Source: Quercus robur (taxonomy: Eukaryota; Streptophyta; Magnoliopsida; Fagales; Fagaceae). Taken from it: a stretch of 64,000 bases of DNA. The stretch is from contig NC_065535.1 of the NCBI RefSeq assembly GCF_932294415.1, forward strand, positions 96,674,862-96,738,861, read 5' to 3'. Shown here in pieces: positions 36,819-50,045 of the stretch (position 1 is the stretch's first letter; each line of letters begins with the position of its first letter). The notes under the pieces are model-generated. The model was not told the DNA's origin and searched no databases. It saw only the letters and a program-made list of their open reading frames with translations. The position numbers and the translations under genes are program-made.

Positions 36819-38302
36819 GTAATATTTCCACATAAATTTGAGCAATACCATGGATTCAGTTCATCTACAATTACGTGAGATGACTGAAAATTACTCTCGA
36901 GCTATTGAATATTATAATTATGCCTTATGTGAAGCATACGTTAAGTAAAAATAAATTTAAAAATTAATAATATTTTAAGCTAGTTATGTTGCATTGAAAT
37001 TCATTTTAAATCATCCTCTTAGATTTCTCTCCTGCCTTTTAAATGTTAAAAGGCAAAAAAATTATATTATGAGATGGCATTAAACATCCCTCTCACAACA
37101 TGTGTGGATTTTATATTGTTGTGAGAGAAATGCCTCACGAGATACCTTTTCTTAAAATAGTCATATTTTAGACGAATACTCCCTCCTTCCAATCTTGTAA
37201 TGTACCTGCATTATTATTTTTTTTCCAATATATTGAAAATTGTTCTTAAAAGTGGAAACCAAACACACATAATATAAAAATTATTCTCTAAAAACTAGCT
37301 TCACATTCAATTTTTGAAAATTATTTTCATAAAAACAAAAACCCTCCTACCAAACAAAGTACTTAAATTTTTTTTTAAATAGAACTTAAAGGACCAATTT
37401 GAAATCAAATTTATGTATTTATAGAAACGAAATCAAATTTAAATTAAAGGGTATTGTAACTTTTAATAATTAATAAATAGAAGACACAAATGTTGGCCAA
37501 GCAAAGCGAGTACCAAAAAACTTTAAAACACTCTCGAATCTCTCGCAAATTTTACACTGCCCCCATAATCCTAGTTCCTAACATTTCGCGTGTAACTGGG
37601 AACATTAGTTAATGCGTTTCAAGTCAAGTTCTCTTAACCCGAAGTAAACACAACAAACAAGTAAGAAAAAAAACAGTAACTCTTAAAAAAGAAACACTTT
37701 TTTTTTATTTGGAACACAGTACTAAAAGACAACAGTATCACTTTCTTATCTTATTCTTATCTAACTCTCTCTCTCTCTCTTAAGACCCATAAATCAAAGT
37801 AAAGACTCTAACTTGGAACACAAATTAAACACCAACCAAGATAGTGTTTCTGTCTCTTTCTGTATCTGTATCTGTCTCTGTCTTTTACTGGTTTTCTTGA
37901 CATTTACTTAGGACACGGTTGATTTGCTTTATTTTTATCCTTATTGAATACGGCACCATGTTGACGTTACACCACTGAACCAACTTGTTGAACATCCTCT
38001 GCATTTTCTATTTGCTTAGCTAAAATGGGTTTTAGTTTAAGTAATATAAAAATATGGTTTTTCTTAATTAATACTAAAAGCTAGTACTTATTCTTCTCTG
38101 TTATTATTCTCAATGGTTTTCATTACTTTATAGTTTCCATTCCTTTCTTTACTTTCAAACTTCCCTTCCTTTCCTTTCCTTCCCTTTTGTAATTTCAAAA
38201 GGCGGACTCTTTCTCTCTCTCTCTCTCTCTCTTATTATTCGTATAAACACTTTCTGTGCATGCTTTTGGTTTTCCCAGAAAGCAAAACAGCAAAAGGAGG
38301 AA
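36819..38302. other. Promoter side and leader of the DUF707 gene
   Basis: AT-rich, no coding sequence before 38303. A partial TACTCCCTCCTTCC motif near 37176 suggests a truncated Stowaway-like remnant. (CT)n tracts at 37765-37783 and 38210-38231 are common in plant 5' leaders and sit just upstream of the start codon. A precise transcription start cannot be placed. Confidence 0.45.
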
Positions 38303-41300
38303 ATGAAGAAGACTTTCAACCCTGTAAGCTTTCCTTTTCTTTTTCTCTCCCTCTACATGTGTATGTGTATGTATGTATACCTTATGTGTTCGAATTCATA
38401 GCTCTACTACTTCTTTCTGTGCAGTTTTTCTTTTTCTTTTTTAGAGATGAGCTTTTTATATTTCTTCTTCGTGGGGTTTCTAGAAAATGATATTTAAACT
38501 GTTTTAGGCTGTGTTGGGCATGATTGGTGGTAATTTTCTATTTTGGGTTTCCTTTTTTGTTTGGGTTTCTCTCTCGGAGGCCCGTTTGGTTTCTGAGAAA
38601 ACAGAGGAAACAGAGAAGGGGTGTATTTGGAATCTGGAAGCGGTTGTTTTTTTCATTGATTTTCTCTCTTCTTCTTCTTCTTTTTTTTTTTTTTTTTTTT
38701 TTTTTCCATTAGTCTTGTTTTTGTGGGGAGTTTGAGTTTCTATTTTCTTGGTGTCCCGTTTGGTTGCTGAGAAAACAGAGGATACATAGAAGGGTGTGTT
38801 TGGTTGATTTGGGTTCAATTATACAATTCTTTTCAGTTTAGGCAAAAGGAAGGTCTTGCTGTTTCGTATAATTTAAGTTAGTTATTTTAATATGAGTAGT
38901 ATTTGAACGGAGTTAATGCTTCTGTTTGGCTGGATTAGAATCTGTTAAGAGTTTTTAAGGTAACTCCATCGTAGAGTTCCTAAAATCCTATCCATCCATT
39001 GAATTGGATTTTACCATGTCTTCAAAATTTGAACAAAAGTTGACTATCACTAATTTGGTATTTATTTGAATTTTTTATGACATGGAAAAAATCAGCCCAC
39101 TCATTTCAAAATGGATTGATAAGATTCTATAAACTCCATGGTGGAGTTATTAAGTGAAGAACTCTAGAGGATCTTAATCCTGATTAGCTTATTTACTTTT
39201 CTCAATCCCTCCTTTTGTCTTCTTTATCTTTTTATTCCTCCTTTTAGTTTGGTTGAATCTAAAATTTAAACTCTTCAAATTAGATGTTGAGCTTATCTTA
39301 TCTATCATAATAAAATAAATAAATACTCATATTTTTGCATTTTTTTTTACTCCTTGTAATAGTTTGCAAAGCCTAATGAAAAGAAAAGAAAAATAATATA
39401 TTGAGTATTATTTTTTAATCAATTTGGTAGATATTCTTGTTTCCATGGATCACAAATAATGAAAATGATTTATTATTAAAAGTTTTAACCTTTCAATTTC
39501 TTATGTAACTACTTTCTGGAAATTTTAATATTTTAAACCAAAAAAATGATAAAAATAATCTATTATTCAAAGTTATACCCTTTCAATTTCTTATGTAACT
39601 AAACCAAACAAATAAATGATTTTTCATGTTGTTTTTGCTACATACAGTTTTACGTAAAACACAATTTTTCGGCCACTATACTAGATACTCTCGCAAATAT
39701 GTCTATTGAACTAATGGAAAGAATGCAAAACTGTGCATTTGAAATATTCTGTGATGAACTATGTGGTAAAATGCTAACTTAATGAGGTAGCATAAGATGG
39801 CATACTGACATAGTGATACGAATACAACACGGGTTAGTAGATACATAGAAAGGAGGACATGTTCATGGATAATAATTGACACTTGGAAATTTAATTGAGT
39901 AAGAATTTTGCATTAATGTGATTCTCTTCAACCGAAAAGCCAGTGCTGGTTTAGTGCGCAGAAATTGGGGAGAACGCTTATGATACTACAACTGGGTTTG
40001 TTTTATTTATTTAATTTTGGTGTACCTGTCGTTTGACATCCTTTATTACTTGATTTGTTGTGCAGATGGATTTTGATGAAAACTCCTCATTCTATTGCTC
40101 ATTTGTTTTTGTTGTCAGGCTCCTGTACTCTCAAATCTAAAGAGTAGGCCATGTGTCTGCGGTTTCTTTGTCACAGTTACTTTGATTTGTGGTGCTTACT
40201 TCATTGGTAATGCATTTGTTGCAAAGGAATACAAAGAAGTATGTATGTCAGACGGAATAGGCTCTTTTTAAATATTACTTACTGGTCATATAAATTTTAG
40301 TTTGTGAGGGCAATTGATGTTCCTTAGAGAGAATATTCTTTGAATTATTGAGGATGGAGTTTGTATGTTTTGATGGGATGTATATTGAGCTGATGCTAAC
40401 TATTTAATTTAGAAAATATTTTGTGCCTCACTTTTTACATTTAATTTAGAAAATTGTTCCTTTACACCAAATGATTATTTTAGTTCTTCTTCTTCTTCTT
40501 TATTGGTTTAAAGTGTCAGAACAAAATCTGTCATATTGTTTGAGTTTCCTGGCCTTCATATCGTTTCAAAATCTGTCATTTAACTTAAAATTCACATTGA
40601 TATATGGAAAAGATTTGTGTGATGATTATACTTTACTAGATTACATAAATCATAACTCTTGAAATCACACATGCAGAGATTCACAAGATGGGGAGAAACT
40701 CCTACTATGCAGAATACAAAGTCTAATGACTCTAATATGTGCAAGGTGTGTCTTATTAAAATAATAAAAGGAATTCCTTTCTATATTGGCACATTAAGTT
40801 GAATTTTTTTCCCTAATTTATCTTTTTCTCTCTTTTTCTTGTCCCCCAAAATACCGTAGAGTCGATGCAGGCCTGTTGGGAGTGAGTCATTACCAGAAGG
40901 AATTGTTGTCAAGACATCTAACTTGGAAATGCGGCCATTATGGGGTTCCATTCCAGAAAATGTAAGTGAAGCCACTGATCAGATTCTCAATGGTTGGATG
41001 GCAAAATCATCAGATATTTTATAGTATTTCACTACATTTTAGTTGTGATTTTGTTAAATTACATGAGAATTAAAATTTGGTATTACAAATTGCTAAAGAT
41101 TCATCCAAGCTTTCCTTTAGTTGTGATTCAGGACCAGTGTATGACTGACAAAATTGATGTTCTTTTTTGTTGCATCAAGTTCCTTGTATCTTTGAAAATA
41201 AATTAAAATTTTCCAAAATCCTTTTTGAATTATAGGCAATCAATTATATTTGTCTCTGATGCATGAATTGTTTTGGGGATGCCCATGATGGTAGCATCAC

Positions 41301-44300
41301 CAAGGGAGATCATATTTTTCAAAGTAAACCATTCTTTGTTCCATGACAAGCAAAAGCTGAAAAGATGGCATTATTTAACTATATATCTCAATATTAGCAG
41401 GTAGGGTGACCAGACAAAAGAATTATACTGATTTTCCAAAATCTATAGGATATGCAGCAAAAGTTGCTTGAATAATTTTGTCATCTTGCCACTACATGCT
41501 AAACCCATTGAGATGCCCTGTGGATGCCTATGCTTATATAGTGATTTTGCCAAATTGAAATTTCCTGAGAAAAAGATATTCCGAATATTTCATAGTTAAG
41601 AGACGTACATTAAACCATACACTTTTGCACTAACGTGTTGATCTTCTTGGCTTTTTCCTTTTTTTTTTTTTAATCTTCCCCATTGTTTTTAACACATATA
41701 AGGTGTACATTTCAATGTTTTTCAATGTCAGAACAATGCAAAGCCTTCACTTAACTTGTTAGCCATTGCAGTTGGAATCAAGCAAAAAGATTTAGTGAAC
41801 CAAATTGTGAAAAAGGTGGGTCTTGCTCGCCTAATTCCCTTGTATTCATGATTTTTTTTTTCCTCATATTTTTTTGTAATGTCTTTTCATCTTTTTGCAG
41901 TTTCCTTTAAGTAATTTCGTTATAATGCTTTTTCACTATGATGGTGTTGTGGATGAATGGAGGAATTTTTCATGGAGTAAACGTGCCACACATGTGTCTG
42001 CAGAGAATCAAACGAAATGGTAATTTTGATTCTTCCTAGATTTTGTTTCCATTTAAGTAATAATGGGAGGTGGACTAGTCCAAGTCTCAATGCATAAGGT
42101 TAATATGAAACAATACCATGTCTTGATGTAGGTGGTTTGCCAAACGATTCATGCATCCAGATATAGTTGCTGGATATGATTATATATTTCTTTGGGATGA
42201 GGACCTTGGAGTTGAGAATTTTGACCCAATACGGTAAGTATGGATTTGCAGTTGCTTTATCGGAATATTCTTGACCGTCATATACTGTTTACTCTCAAAG
42301 TCCACCACCGGCTCTCACTGCATCAATGCTTTTGACAAAACATGTTAATCTAAATGTTGAAATAAAAATCTGGTGTGTAATAGGCAAATGATAGGATCCT
42401 TAGAAATGTAAAACTAATGACCATTCTCATGCTGTGGGAATAATAACGTTTATATCATCTCTCTTTTACAATAGAACATTTTTGGTAGTATGCATAAATC
42501 CCTTTTTTTGTATTGAAAAATGTAGTCCTTATTCCATAAGAAGAGGTGCTTCTGTAGGAGATCATAGAGGAAAATATATTGTATTGAAAAGAAAATCAAG
42601 CATAACCGATAATAATAGGAGAAATAGTTCCTAGCTGTAGACCTTGGAGATATTAACAGCATTATATAATTCCTCCCCCCCCCCCCCCCCCCCTCCCCCC
42701 CTCTTTAATGAGCTCAGATTTAAATTCCAATCCTAACTAGGGTGAATCTGTTGCAGATATCTATCTATTGTTCAAGAGGAGCAACTTGAAATATCACAGC
42801 CAGCACTTGATCCTTATAAGTCAGAGTTGCATCATCCAATTACTGTACGCAAAAAAAGATCAAGGGTACATAGGTCAGTGTAAAATCTTTTCCAGAACTA
42901 ATTGGATACTGCATTAATAGATGTTTACTCCAGTTATTCAACAATAGATTTGAGAACTCTTATAGAATACTTACTGCCCCTTTTCTTGGATAAGTAATAC
43001 AGCCTTTCTTCAATGGAATAATGTCTGTTTTGTGCTCACTTGCTTAGTAGTAGTATCTTTTTGAACACATGCCACATCTTTTGCAGTCTGTGAGTCATTG
43101 GCTTATGCAGATTCAGATTATTATCAGTTTCTTATAATTGTAATGGAAGGCATGCAGTACAATTGTGTTTGACACATTTTCACTTTTTTTTAATTTTTAA
43201 TAACAGAAGGTATTATAAGTTCAAAGGCGGTGGACGGTGTGATGCCCAGAGCACTGGTCCTCCATGTGGAGGGTATACGATCTCCTGCTCTGTAACTGTT
43301 TCATTGTTATATCATTTACTTTCTCATCCTCATCAATTTTAATATTGGATAAAACCTGTTATACAGTTGGGTGGAAATGATGGCACCTGTGTTTTCAAAG
43401 GTGGCTTGGCGATGTGCATGGTATATGATCCAGGTATAGAATACTCAAACCATCACTGCATAAAAATAATGGTCACCGCCGGTGCTTAACAATATTGAAT
43501 TGCATAAAGAGGAATTTTACAAATTAACACTAAATGAATTAAGGTATCAAAAGGATTTCATTCTCATGTAATTAACCTTATCAAATTGAATCGCTTAAGT
43601 GAGCATCATGGATTATTTTCCACCTACATTATGTTGATTGCAATTTTTCCCCCAGCTGTGTTAGCCTGAATAGGTCAACCATATTTGTTTTAAAGATTTA
43701 AGAATGTTAATTTTGAAATAGGATAAGATTTTTTCTATCCAACTGATATCAGGGTCTTGCATCAAACAATTCTCTTTCTATGGGCAGTTGGGCACCATGT
43801 GGACCTGGATTGAAACTGACCTTTTATAATTGAATTAAAAGATTCAATCAGCATGAACCATGTGTTACAGGTCAACCTGAATCCACACTGAAAACTTAAT
43901 GGCAATGGAAACACGCTTTTAAAAATATGTATTTGTCTTTGAAGAATCTGTATTTATTTTTTAATTTTTTGAGAGAAGGATGAGTGCTTCTGTAAATTTA
44001 AATACTAGGCAACAGAATCTGGTTGGTAAAGTTTATAAGACTAACCTTAAATTCAATCTGCATCTGATTGCTTTGTTCAGCTTTGCATTGCATCTTCCTT
44101 TCTGATAATTGTTCTATAATGTTTTTCCCCATCCATTCAGAATGACTTGATCCATGCATGGGGCCTTGATAGAAAGCTTGGCTATTGTGCCCAGGTAATA
44201 TTCTGTCTTACAGCTTCGTTTTTCAACTCTCTTGAGGATCTTTTTGATGTTTGGACTTTTTTCAGGATCGAATGAAAAATGTTGGTGTTGTTGACTCTGA

Positions 44301-45073
44301 GTACATAGTTCATCTGGGTCTTCCCACACTTGGTGGCAATAAGGCAGGACATCTTCCTAATTTTTATATGGCACTATTTTGGGACTTAGTTGTTTAGAAA
44401 TACTTATATGAGTGGCTGTCTTAATAGTTTCTTGTCTTGATCTGTGGTATTTATGTTGAATGTTTGGGTTGTCTCTCACTTTCAACTACCTGTTTACTCA
44501 TGTAGGTAAGCAATGATTCCCTGGCTCTAATTTTAAAAGAAAACTCAAACTCAGAAGCACTGGTACAATTTTCTAAAGCTTAGATTGAGTTGTACTAGAT
44601 TCTTCACTGATGTATAATGTGTTCTCTTTTAAATTTTGTAGGTGCCACCTGATTCCAATAAAGCTGATCCTAGATCTCAAGTAAGTCTTAATAATTCATT
44701 CCTATGCTAGTGGTTGCTAATATGTCAATTCTGTGAAGTTCTCTATCTATGTGAAATAATTATCTTGTGCATTGTCCATCTTACAGTGTGTGGGTCTCAT
44801 AACTATATGTGATCCACCCGCTGTGAGAGGAAAAATGCATATATGATACTAAGACACCTTCTACTGTATGTTGGTGTCTGTATGGGCTGAGAATGTACAT
44901 CTTCCATTGTATTTCACCCAAACCAATTATCTAAAAAGTAATTAGTGAGCGATGATTTTATTCAGGTCAGGTTGCTATCCTATGCTGAAATGCGGATCTT
45001 CGAGAAAAGGTGGACTAATGCATCGAAGGAGGACAATTGTTGGATTGATCCATATCAACGATCAGTGAACTAA
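38303..45073 (+). CDS. DUF707 family protein, type II membrane-anchored
   Basis: Plant DUF707 proteins are annotated in databases as lysine-ketoglutarate reductase trans-splicing related; biochemical activity is not established. Exons: 38303-38323, 40119-40238, 40677-40745, 40860-40961, 41732-41815, 41901-42019, 42132-42233, 42757-42873, 43207-43272, 43367-43433, 44141-44194, 44266-44343, 44506-44562, 44642-44680, 44966-45073; 1203 bp, 400 aa. The first coding exon has only seven codons (MKKTFNP) and is followed by an intron of 1.8 kb. Residues about 19-43 (CGFFVTVTLICGAYFIGNAF) form one membrane segment. Conserved blocks: MRPLWGSIPEN, LLAIAVGIKQK, FVIMLFHYDGVVDEW, KWWFAKRFMHPDIVAGYDYI followed by FLWDEDLGV, GGWVEMMAPVFSKVAWRCAW, NDLIHAWGLDRKLGYCAQ, and a C-terminal FEKRWTNASKEDNCWIDPY. 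The intron after 44343 starts with GC. No frame defect seen. Confidence 0.93.
38945..39175. mobile_element. Inverted-repeat MITE in the first intron of the DUF707 gene
   Basis: The left arm TAACTCCATCGTAGAGTTCC (from 38961) pairs imperfectly with the right arm AAACTCCATGGTGGAGTTAT (ending near 39150). The pairing continues inward through CCATGTC/GACATGG. Its ends fall near TTAAGA (38945) and TCTTAA (39175). Family not assigned; no clean target duplication seen. Confidence 0.45.
42675..42701 (+). repeat. Poly(C) tract C19-T-C7
   Basis: A C-rich run in an intron of the DUF707 gene, about 55 bp before the acceptor used at 42757. Because it is close to the 3' splice site, length variation could affect recognition of the polypyrimidine tract. 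Confidence 0.85.
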
Positions 45074-46935
45074 AGTACCCATTGATTTGATTTATAGAGA
45101 ACCTTCATCCAAGCAAAGTGCAAGGTTGACAGCCATTCTAATACAAAGCCATAGAAGTTATACAGATTACCATGCATACAATTTTGCCACGATGCAAAAG
45201 AAATAGCTGATGTCTTAATACTCTTTTTTTGGTCTTACACAAGGAGCTTGTGATGCAGTATAGCCGGCTTTTGTATCACATAGATTTTTCCCTGGCCAGG
45301 TTTTTTGTATTATTTATTTAGCAAAAAGTTATAGAAAATAATTTTCCCTTACAACATGGGAGATCCCTGACACTTGGAACATTTTTTGTAAAGGTTGTTG
45401 ATAATTTTTTCTAATAAAAAGTAAATATTTTTCCCCCTCAATTTCAGTGTCTTTTTTCTCTTGCCTTGGTGGCTGAAACCTGTTTTATAGGCGGGTAATT
45501 CATTCTTCTTAGCTGTTGATGTTAGCTTATGCCAATCAAAACACCAAAAGAAAGTTCTCCAAGAATCCCCTTTTCCTGTCTTTAGTCTGATATTAAGATT
45601 ATAATCCAATATTAAAAGTATTTAAATTGCATATCTGCTATTTTGGCTTGCTTAGAGGTTAAAAATGTTAAGATGTGGGTAACCAATGAGTGGGATAAAC
45701 TATGGCCTGGTGGCTTCTTTCTGAGATTTATATAGTAGCATTCATCTCCTAGATCAAGTCCTTCTTCATACTCTTACATGGAAGAGAACAGAATGAACTG
45801 GATTTATATAGTAGCATTCATCTCCTAGATCAAGTACTATTTATTTTACTACTGCCTTACAAAATGACTTGGCAACTTATATGTTGTTTAAAAGGCTTGA
45901 AGGGAGAATCTCACGGATTAAATGAATTTAGGAATTATTAGACGGCTTTGATTTTATATATTTTTTTGACAAACAAAAGGTCAAACCTCACTAACTGATG
46001 AGATTATAAGAAATATACAAATATTTGAACTGGCCGGCGAACTCACAAACTTCAAAGTGAGTATTTGGGTATCCATAGTTTTCGATGGTTTATTTTTACT
46101 CTTTTTATAAATAAAAAATATATAGTTTTTAGGATGAATGTGTGGCAAAAAGTTAAAAAATAGCTTATTTAAAATAAAATAAAATTAAAACTAATTTTGA
46201 TGTATTTTAAAATAATTAAAAAAAATTGAGACAAGCAAATAAACTAAAATTTAATACTTCTTGTCTTCTTACATAAAATTAAACTAGACCAATTCGATCA
46301 AGTCTACGAGATCTTTGTTTCCTATTAGCTATGAATTGAGCACAATACAGTACTGCTATTCTTTCACTCAAGATGTACTCTAGTTTACTTGTTATTTGAT
46401 ATTTCACTAAACACAAGATTAATCATTAACACATCTTTAAATTTGAAAGACAGAATTGTATTAGCTGTCTTTGGGTATGCTTAACCTGATGTCTCAGTTA
46501 TTTAAGGAGCATTTTGCATAAGAAAAATTATAGGCATGCTTTGCTTTGAATTAATCAAATGGGAATATATATATATATATATATATATATAAGCATATTA
46601 CTCTTGAAATTATTATTTGCTTTCTTTGACTTACAAAATATTTCTATTGGCGAGTTCAGCTCTACTAACTTACCTAGTGATACTATCCATCTGATGCAAA
46701 CAAATCATCTATACAACTACACCCAGAAAAATTTTAACGGTAGTCAATCGGTGAGGTAATCCACATCATTGATTTCTGTAATTATGGCATTGTATATCTT
46801 ACACAAGAAACCAAAATTAAACTATAATTTGTCTGGATATATATATGACCCAGGCTCAGAGTTCTCAGCATCTTCTCCAGCAGAGGACATTAATTAAGGA
46901 ATTGATGGAATTGGTCTCACTTCCATTTTGTTACT

Positions 46936-47368
46936 AGTGTTAGGCTTTATGAAGCCTAGTTATGTTTGATCTGGATGATGACCCAACCCGAAATAATGTT
47001 GCGTGGTTTTTAATGGAAGATTTTTTGAGGCTTAGTCCATGGAGTAAAAGCTTGGGCGAAAAATTTTTGGCCGGTTTTGTAGCCTATTGTGAATCCTATA
47101 CGCAGGATGTAGAAAACGCAATTTTGGTAATTAGGGTTTGTCGTTATAGTTTTTGAGAGACTGAAAAACAGTATTGCCATACTTGGTATTTTTTCCCTGA
47201 TAATAATAAAATCTCTGATAATAGTGAAATTTCTGCAACTCCGTGAACGTAAACAAATTGCCAAACTATATAAATATTATCTTGTGCATGTGATTATTTT
47301 TTTTTTACGTGTGTTTTCTCTATTTTTGTTTTTCACATGTGGGGAATTTCATGTTAATTCCCTTCAAC
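46936..47368. other. Copy A-specific segment
   Basis: Copy B jumps from TTTTGTTAC directly to AAGGTCTT, while copy A has about 433 bp between. It contains a 64-codon ORF starting MFDLDDDPTRNNVAW with no recognised domain. No inverted ends or clean target duplication were found, so it may be ancestral sequence deleted from copy B rather than an insertion. Confidence 0.5.
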
Positions 47369-47977
47369 AAGGTCTTATTCTAGTCTGCAGTTGTCTCCTT
47401 TTGTACCCCAATTCTCTTTGACATCTATATCGTTTTGGATAGATACTTAAAAGGAAATTATTTATTATGTTCAGCTATTGAATTTTTCTGTTGATTCTAA
47501 GACATGTTTGTACCAAGAGGCCAATATGCCCAAAGGATCTCTTATAAAACATACTTGGATTTTGATAAGATTCTTAAAGAATGTTTCACTTTTGAGGGCT
47601 GGGGTGTACACTACTGCTGAAGACAGAATTAATATCCATAATACATTAATATATACAGAACTAGAAGGCAAAAATAGGTGAACAGGGGCACCCTAACAAG
47701 TACAGAAAATTTCAATGATTATTCCAAAGACTAAAATTTGACCAAACCACAATATATACAAGATTAATTGCTTAAAAAAGCTAGTGTTAAAAAAAAAAAA
47801 AAAAACAAAAGATATTTTCATTTAACGATGTATCTTACAATAGGAAAAACAAAAAATCTTCCAAAAGTTAAGGAAAGAAAAGATGAATCTAATATATTTT
47901 TTTCCTAGCAAGATTAATTCACATATAAAAGATCACGTAAGCCTAAAAAGTATGAAAGAGCAGACTTGTTAATACAT

Positions 47978-48697
47978 CTAATGTGCCGTTTGCAGAACAC
48001 AAAAATTGAACTTTGAACGGCATGGATCCCAGTAAAGCCCAATGATATCTCCTACCTTCAATTTCCTCCTAGCCACAAAATCCTCGTGCCACTTTCCATT
48101 GAAAACATAGCTCTTAGACGAAGGCCACTTCTTGAAAACCAACTCATAATCGGACTTTGAATCTCGATCGAAAACTGTTACACTCAATCCGTTACTCTCG
48201 ATCTTCCTAACCGAGTCTGCACTAAAGAATGCCATTATATGGGTGAGGACAAGACTTTGATGCAGCAAGAGCCGGCTCGAACTACCAATATCACTCTTCG
48301 TGAGCGTCTTCGTGATTTTCCAGGGAGAAACAGCGCTCAGCGTCGTCATGGACGACGTGCCCTCCTCTTCTTGTGCGTTGGAGGCCACTATGGAATTGTG
48401 AGAAACGGAAGTAGCAGTAGCTCTCATATTATTGGAAGAAACCCATGATTTATCAAACAGCGTCAGTGCTGTTGAAACCTCCTTTTGTTCTTGTTTGATG
48501 CGAAACTCACAAGAAAGCGTTTGGGTGTTTTGGTTTTCGAGAGTTTGTAGCAGATTCTGAGTGCCGTCGCCGTCAAGTATCATGGCTTCTTCTTCTTCGT
48601 TGCACTTGTGAAGCTCACAAGAAAGCGTCAAGTCGGTGGAATTCTGAGTGTTCTGGTTTTCCAGAGTTTGCAGCAGATTTTGAGTGATGGGTATCAT
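47978..48697 (-). CDS. B3 domain-containing protein (copy A)
   Basis: A plant DNA-binding protein with one C-terminal B3 domain (about residues 126-236 of 239), seen as WKITKTLTKSDIG ... FFSADSVRKIESNGLSVTVF ... KKWPSSKSYVFNGKWHEDFV ... RRKLKVGDIIGLYWDP. The last block is a hallmark of the At2g31720/At1g05920-like B3 group. Single exon, as usual in that group. The N-terminal half is disordered and contains a duplicated block, TQNLLQTLENQNTQ (5-18 and 46-59), each copy followed by a LSCE motif. Compared with copy B it lacks a six-residue stretch (TELNAN) and the KRKSTQKDEY-type basic segment. The start ATG at 48697 is shared with copy B. Nuclear location and DNA binding are inferred from the family. 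Confidence 0.85.
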   Translation of the reverse strand: MIPITQNLLQTLENQNTQNSTDLTLSCELHKCNEEEEAMILDGDGTQNLLQTLENQNTQTLSCEFRIKQEQKEVSTALTLFDKSWVSSNNMRATATSVSHNSIVASNAQEEEGTSSMTTLSAVSPWKITKTLTKSDIGSSSRLLLHQSLVLTHIMAFFSADSVRKIESNGLSVTVFDRDSKSDYELVFKKWPSSKSYVFNGKWHEDFVARRKLKVGDIIGLYWDPCRSKFNFCVLQTAH

Positions 48698-49021
48698 GGC
48701 TGCTAGCTTCTTCTTCTGCTAGTGGTCGTGCGGTCTTGGGTTTGGAGAAGAAAAAAAAACCAATGAATGAATGAAAGATGAACAGAAAGCAAAGAGCAAT
48801 CTTAATTGGTGTAGTGAGAAAAAAGAAAAGAAGGGAAAGATTGTATATATAGAAAAAATAGAATTCCTAAACCTCGTCGGACTCGGTTTATTTTTACGTA
48901 AATCTTTGTTTTGAGAGAGTAGTCCCAGTCCGAATTGCTAAAGGAAAACGCAACCTGAACTTTGTTTTCTCAACAGCTAATTACGTGTTTTTTTGAATCG
49001 GAACGACAGCGTTACGCACCT

Positions 49022-49053
49022 CTGTGTGTGTGTGCGCGCGCGCGCGTGTGTGT
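49022..49053. repeat. Alternating (TG)n(CG)n(TG)n tract
   Basis: About 32 bp of strict purine-pyrimidine alternation with a central (GC)5-6 block, a sequence type prone to Z-DNA. It lies about 325 bp upstream of the copy A B3 start codon. Copy B has only a short CTGTGCATGTTG here. Confidence 0.85.
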
Positions 49054-50045
49054 TGTGGACTGTGGAGCGTAGTACGGTGCCGTTTTGGGGCAAGAAGAGA
49101 CTGGGTTGGGAATATTGTGGGCCTAAGTTCAATGGTGGACCAACTGAAAACTAAAACTTGGATTTTGTTTTTTTAAAGTGTTGGACCAAGGCTAACCGAA
49201 TCGTTTTCACAAAAAATAAAAATAAAAAGACTAACCGAATCCCTTGAAAACCAGAACAAAGAAAAGATTTTTGGTCCAGTGAAGTCTAAATAGTTTTTTC
49301 TTACAATCCTACCATATACTATGTAAGTTTTTTTTTTTTTTTTTTTTTTATTGAATGACAGGTTTTTATTTTTTTATTTATTTTTTTATAGCTTTTTCTT
49401 TTGCTAGATGTTTTATTAGTTGTATTAGTATGTAAGTTTATAATAATTTTTAAAAATTACTTCTTATAAACTATTTAAAAAATTGTTTTATGTAATAAGA
49501 GTATGAAAGTAAATTTATATAAATTACATATTCTATCCTTTAATTTTTCTTTTCAACTAAACAAAAGAGTTTACAATTTATTCATTTTTCCATTCTCCCA
49601 ACCAGACACACATGAAGGAAAACTAAATATATTTTATTTTATTTTTATCTTAGCAATTTCCATCCTTCCACTGTTCTATCCTTCAACCAAACAGAGTATA
49701 AGGTTTTGTTGATATTGTTGTTGTGTTTGTGATAGATGGTGTAAATGATAGTACTAAAAAATTTAACAATTTCCGAAAAAAATATGATAAGGTGAAATGA
49801 TTGAAATATAACAATAATTTGGAGGAATGACTAAATACATGCATGCAAAATAAGAGTTTGTACAAAGTAATTAAATTAAATGGTTTAAAAATGAACACAA
49901 AAAATAATAATGATACTGAGTAACAAAGCTTGTTGATTATGATCATCCCCTTGCTTCAACTCATTTGTGCTTTCAACTCTTTGTCTTCTTTGTTTGACTG
50001 CAATAATGGAATTGGATAAAATATTTCTATTTGTTTTATAACAAA

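Noticed and set aside
38260-38490. 76-codon ORF overlapping the DUF707 leader
   Set aside because: It runs through the splice donor at 38324 in another frame, with low-complexity sequence; the in-frame ATG at 38303 joins correctly to exon 2.
46962-47156. 64-codon ORF in the copy A-specific segment
   Set aside because: No known domain, and the segment is absent from copy B; kept only as part of the segment description.
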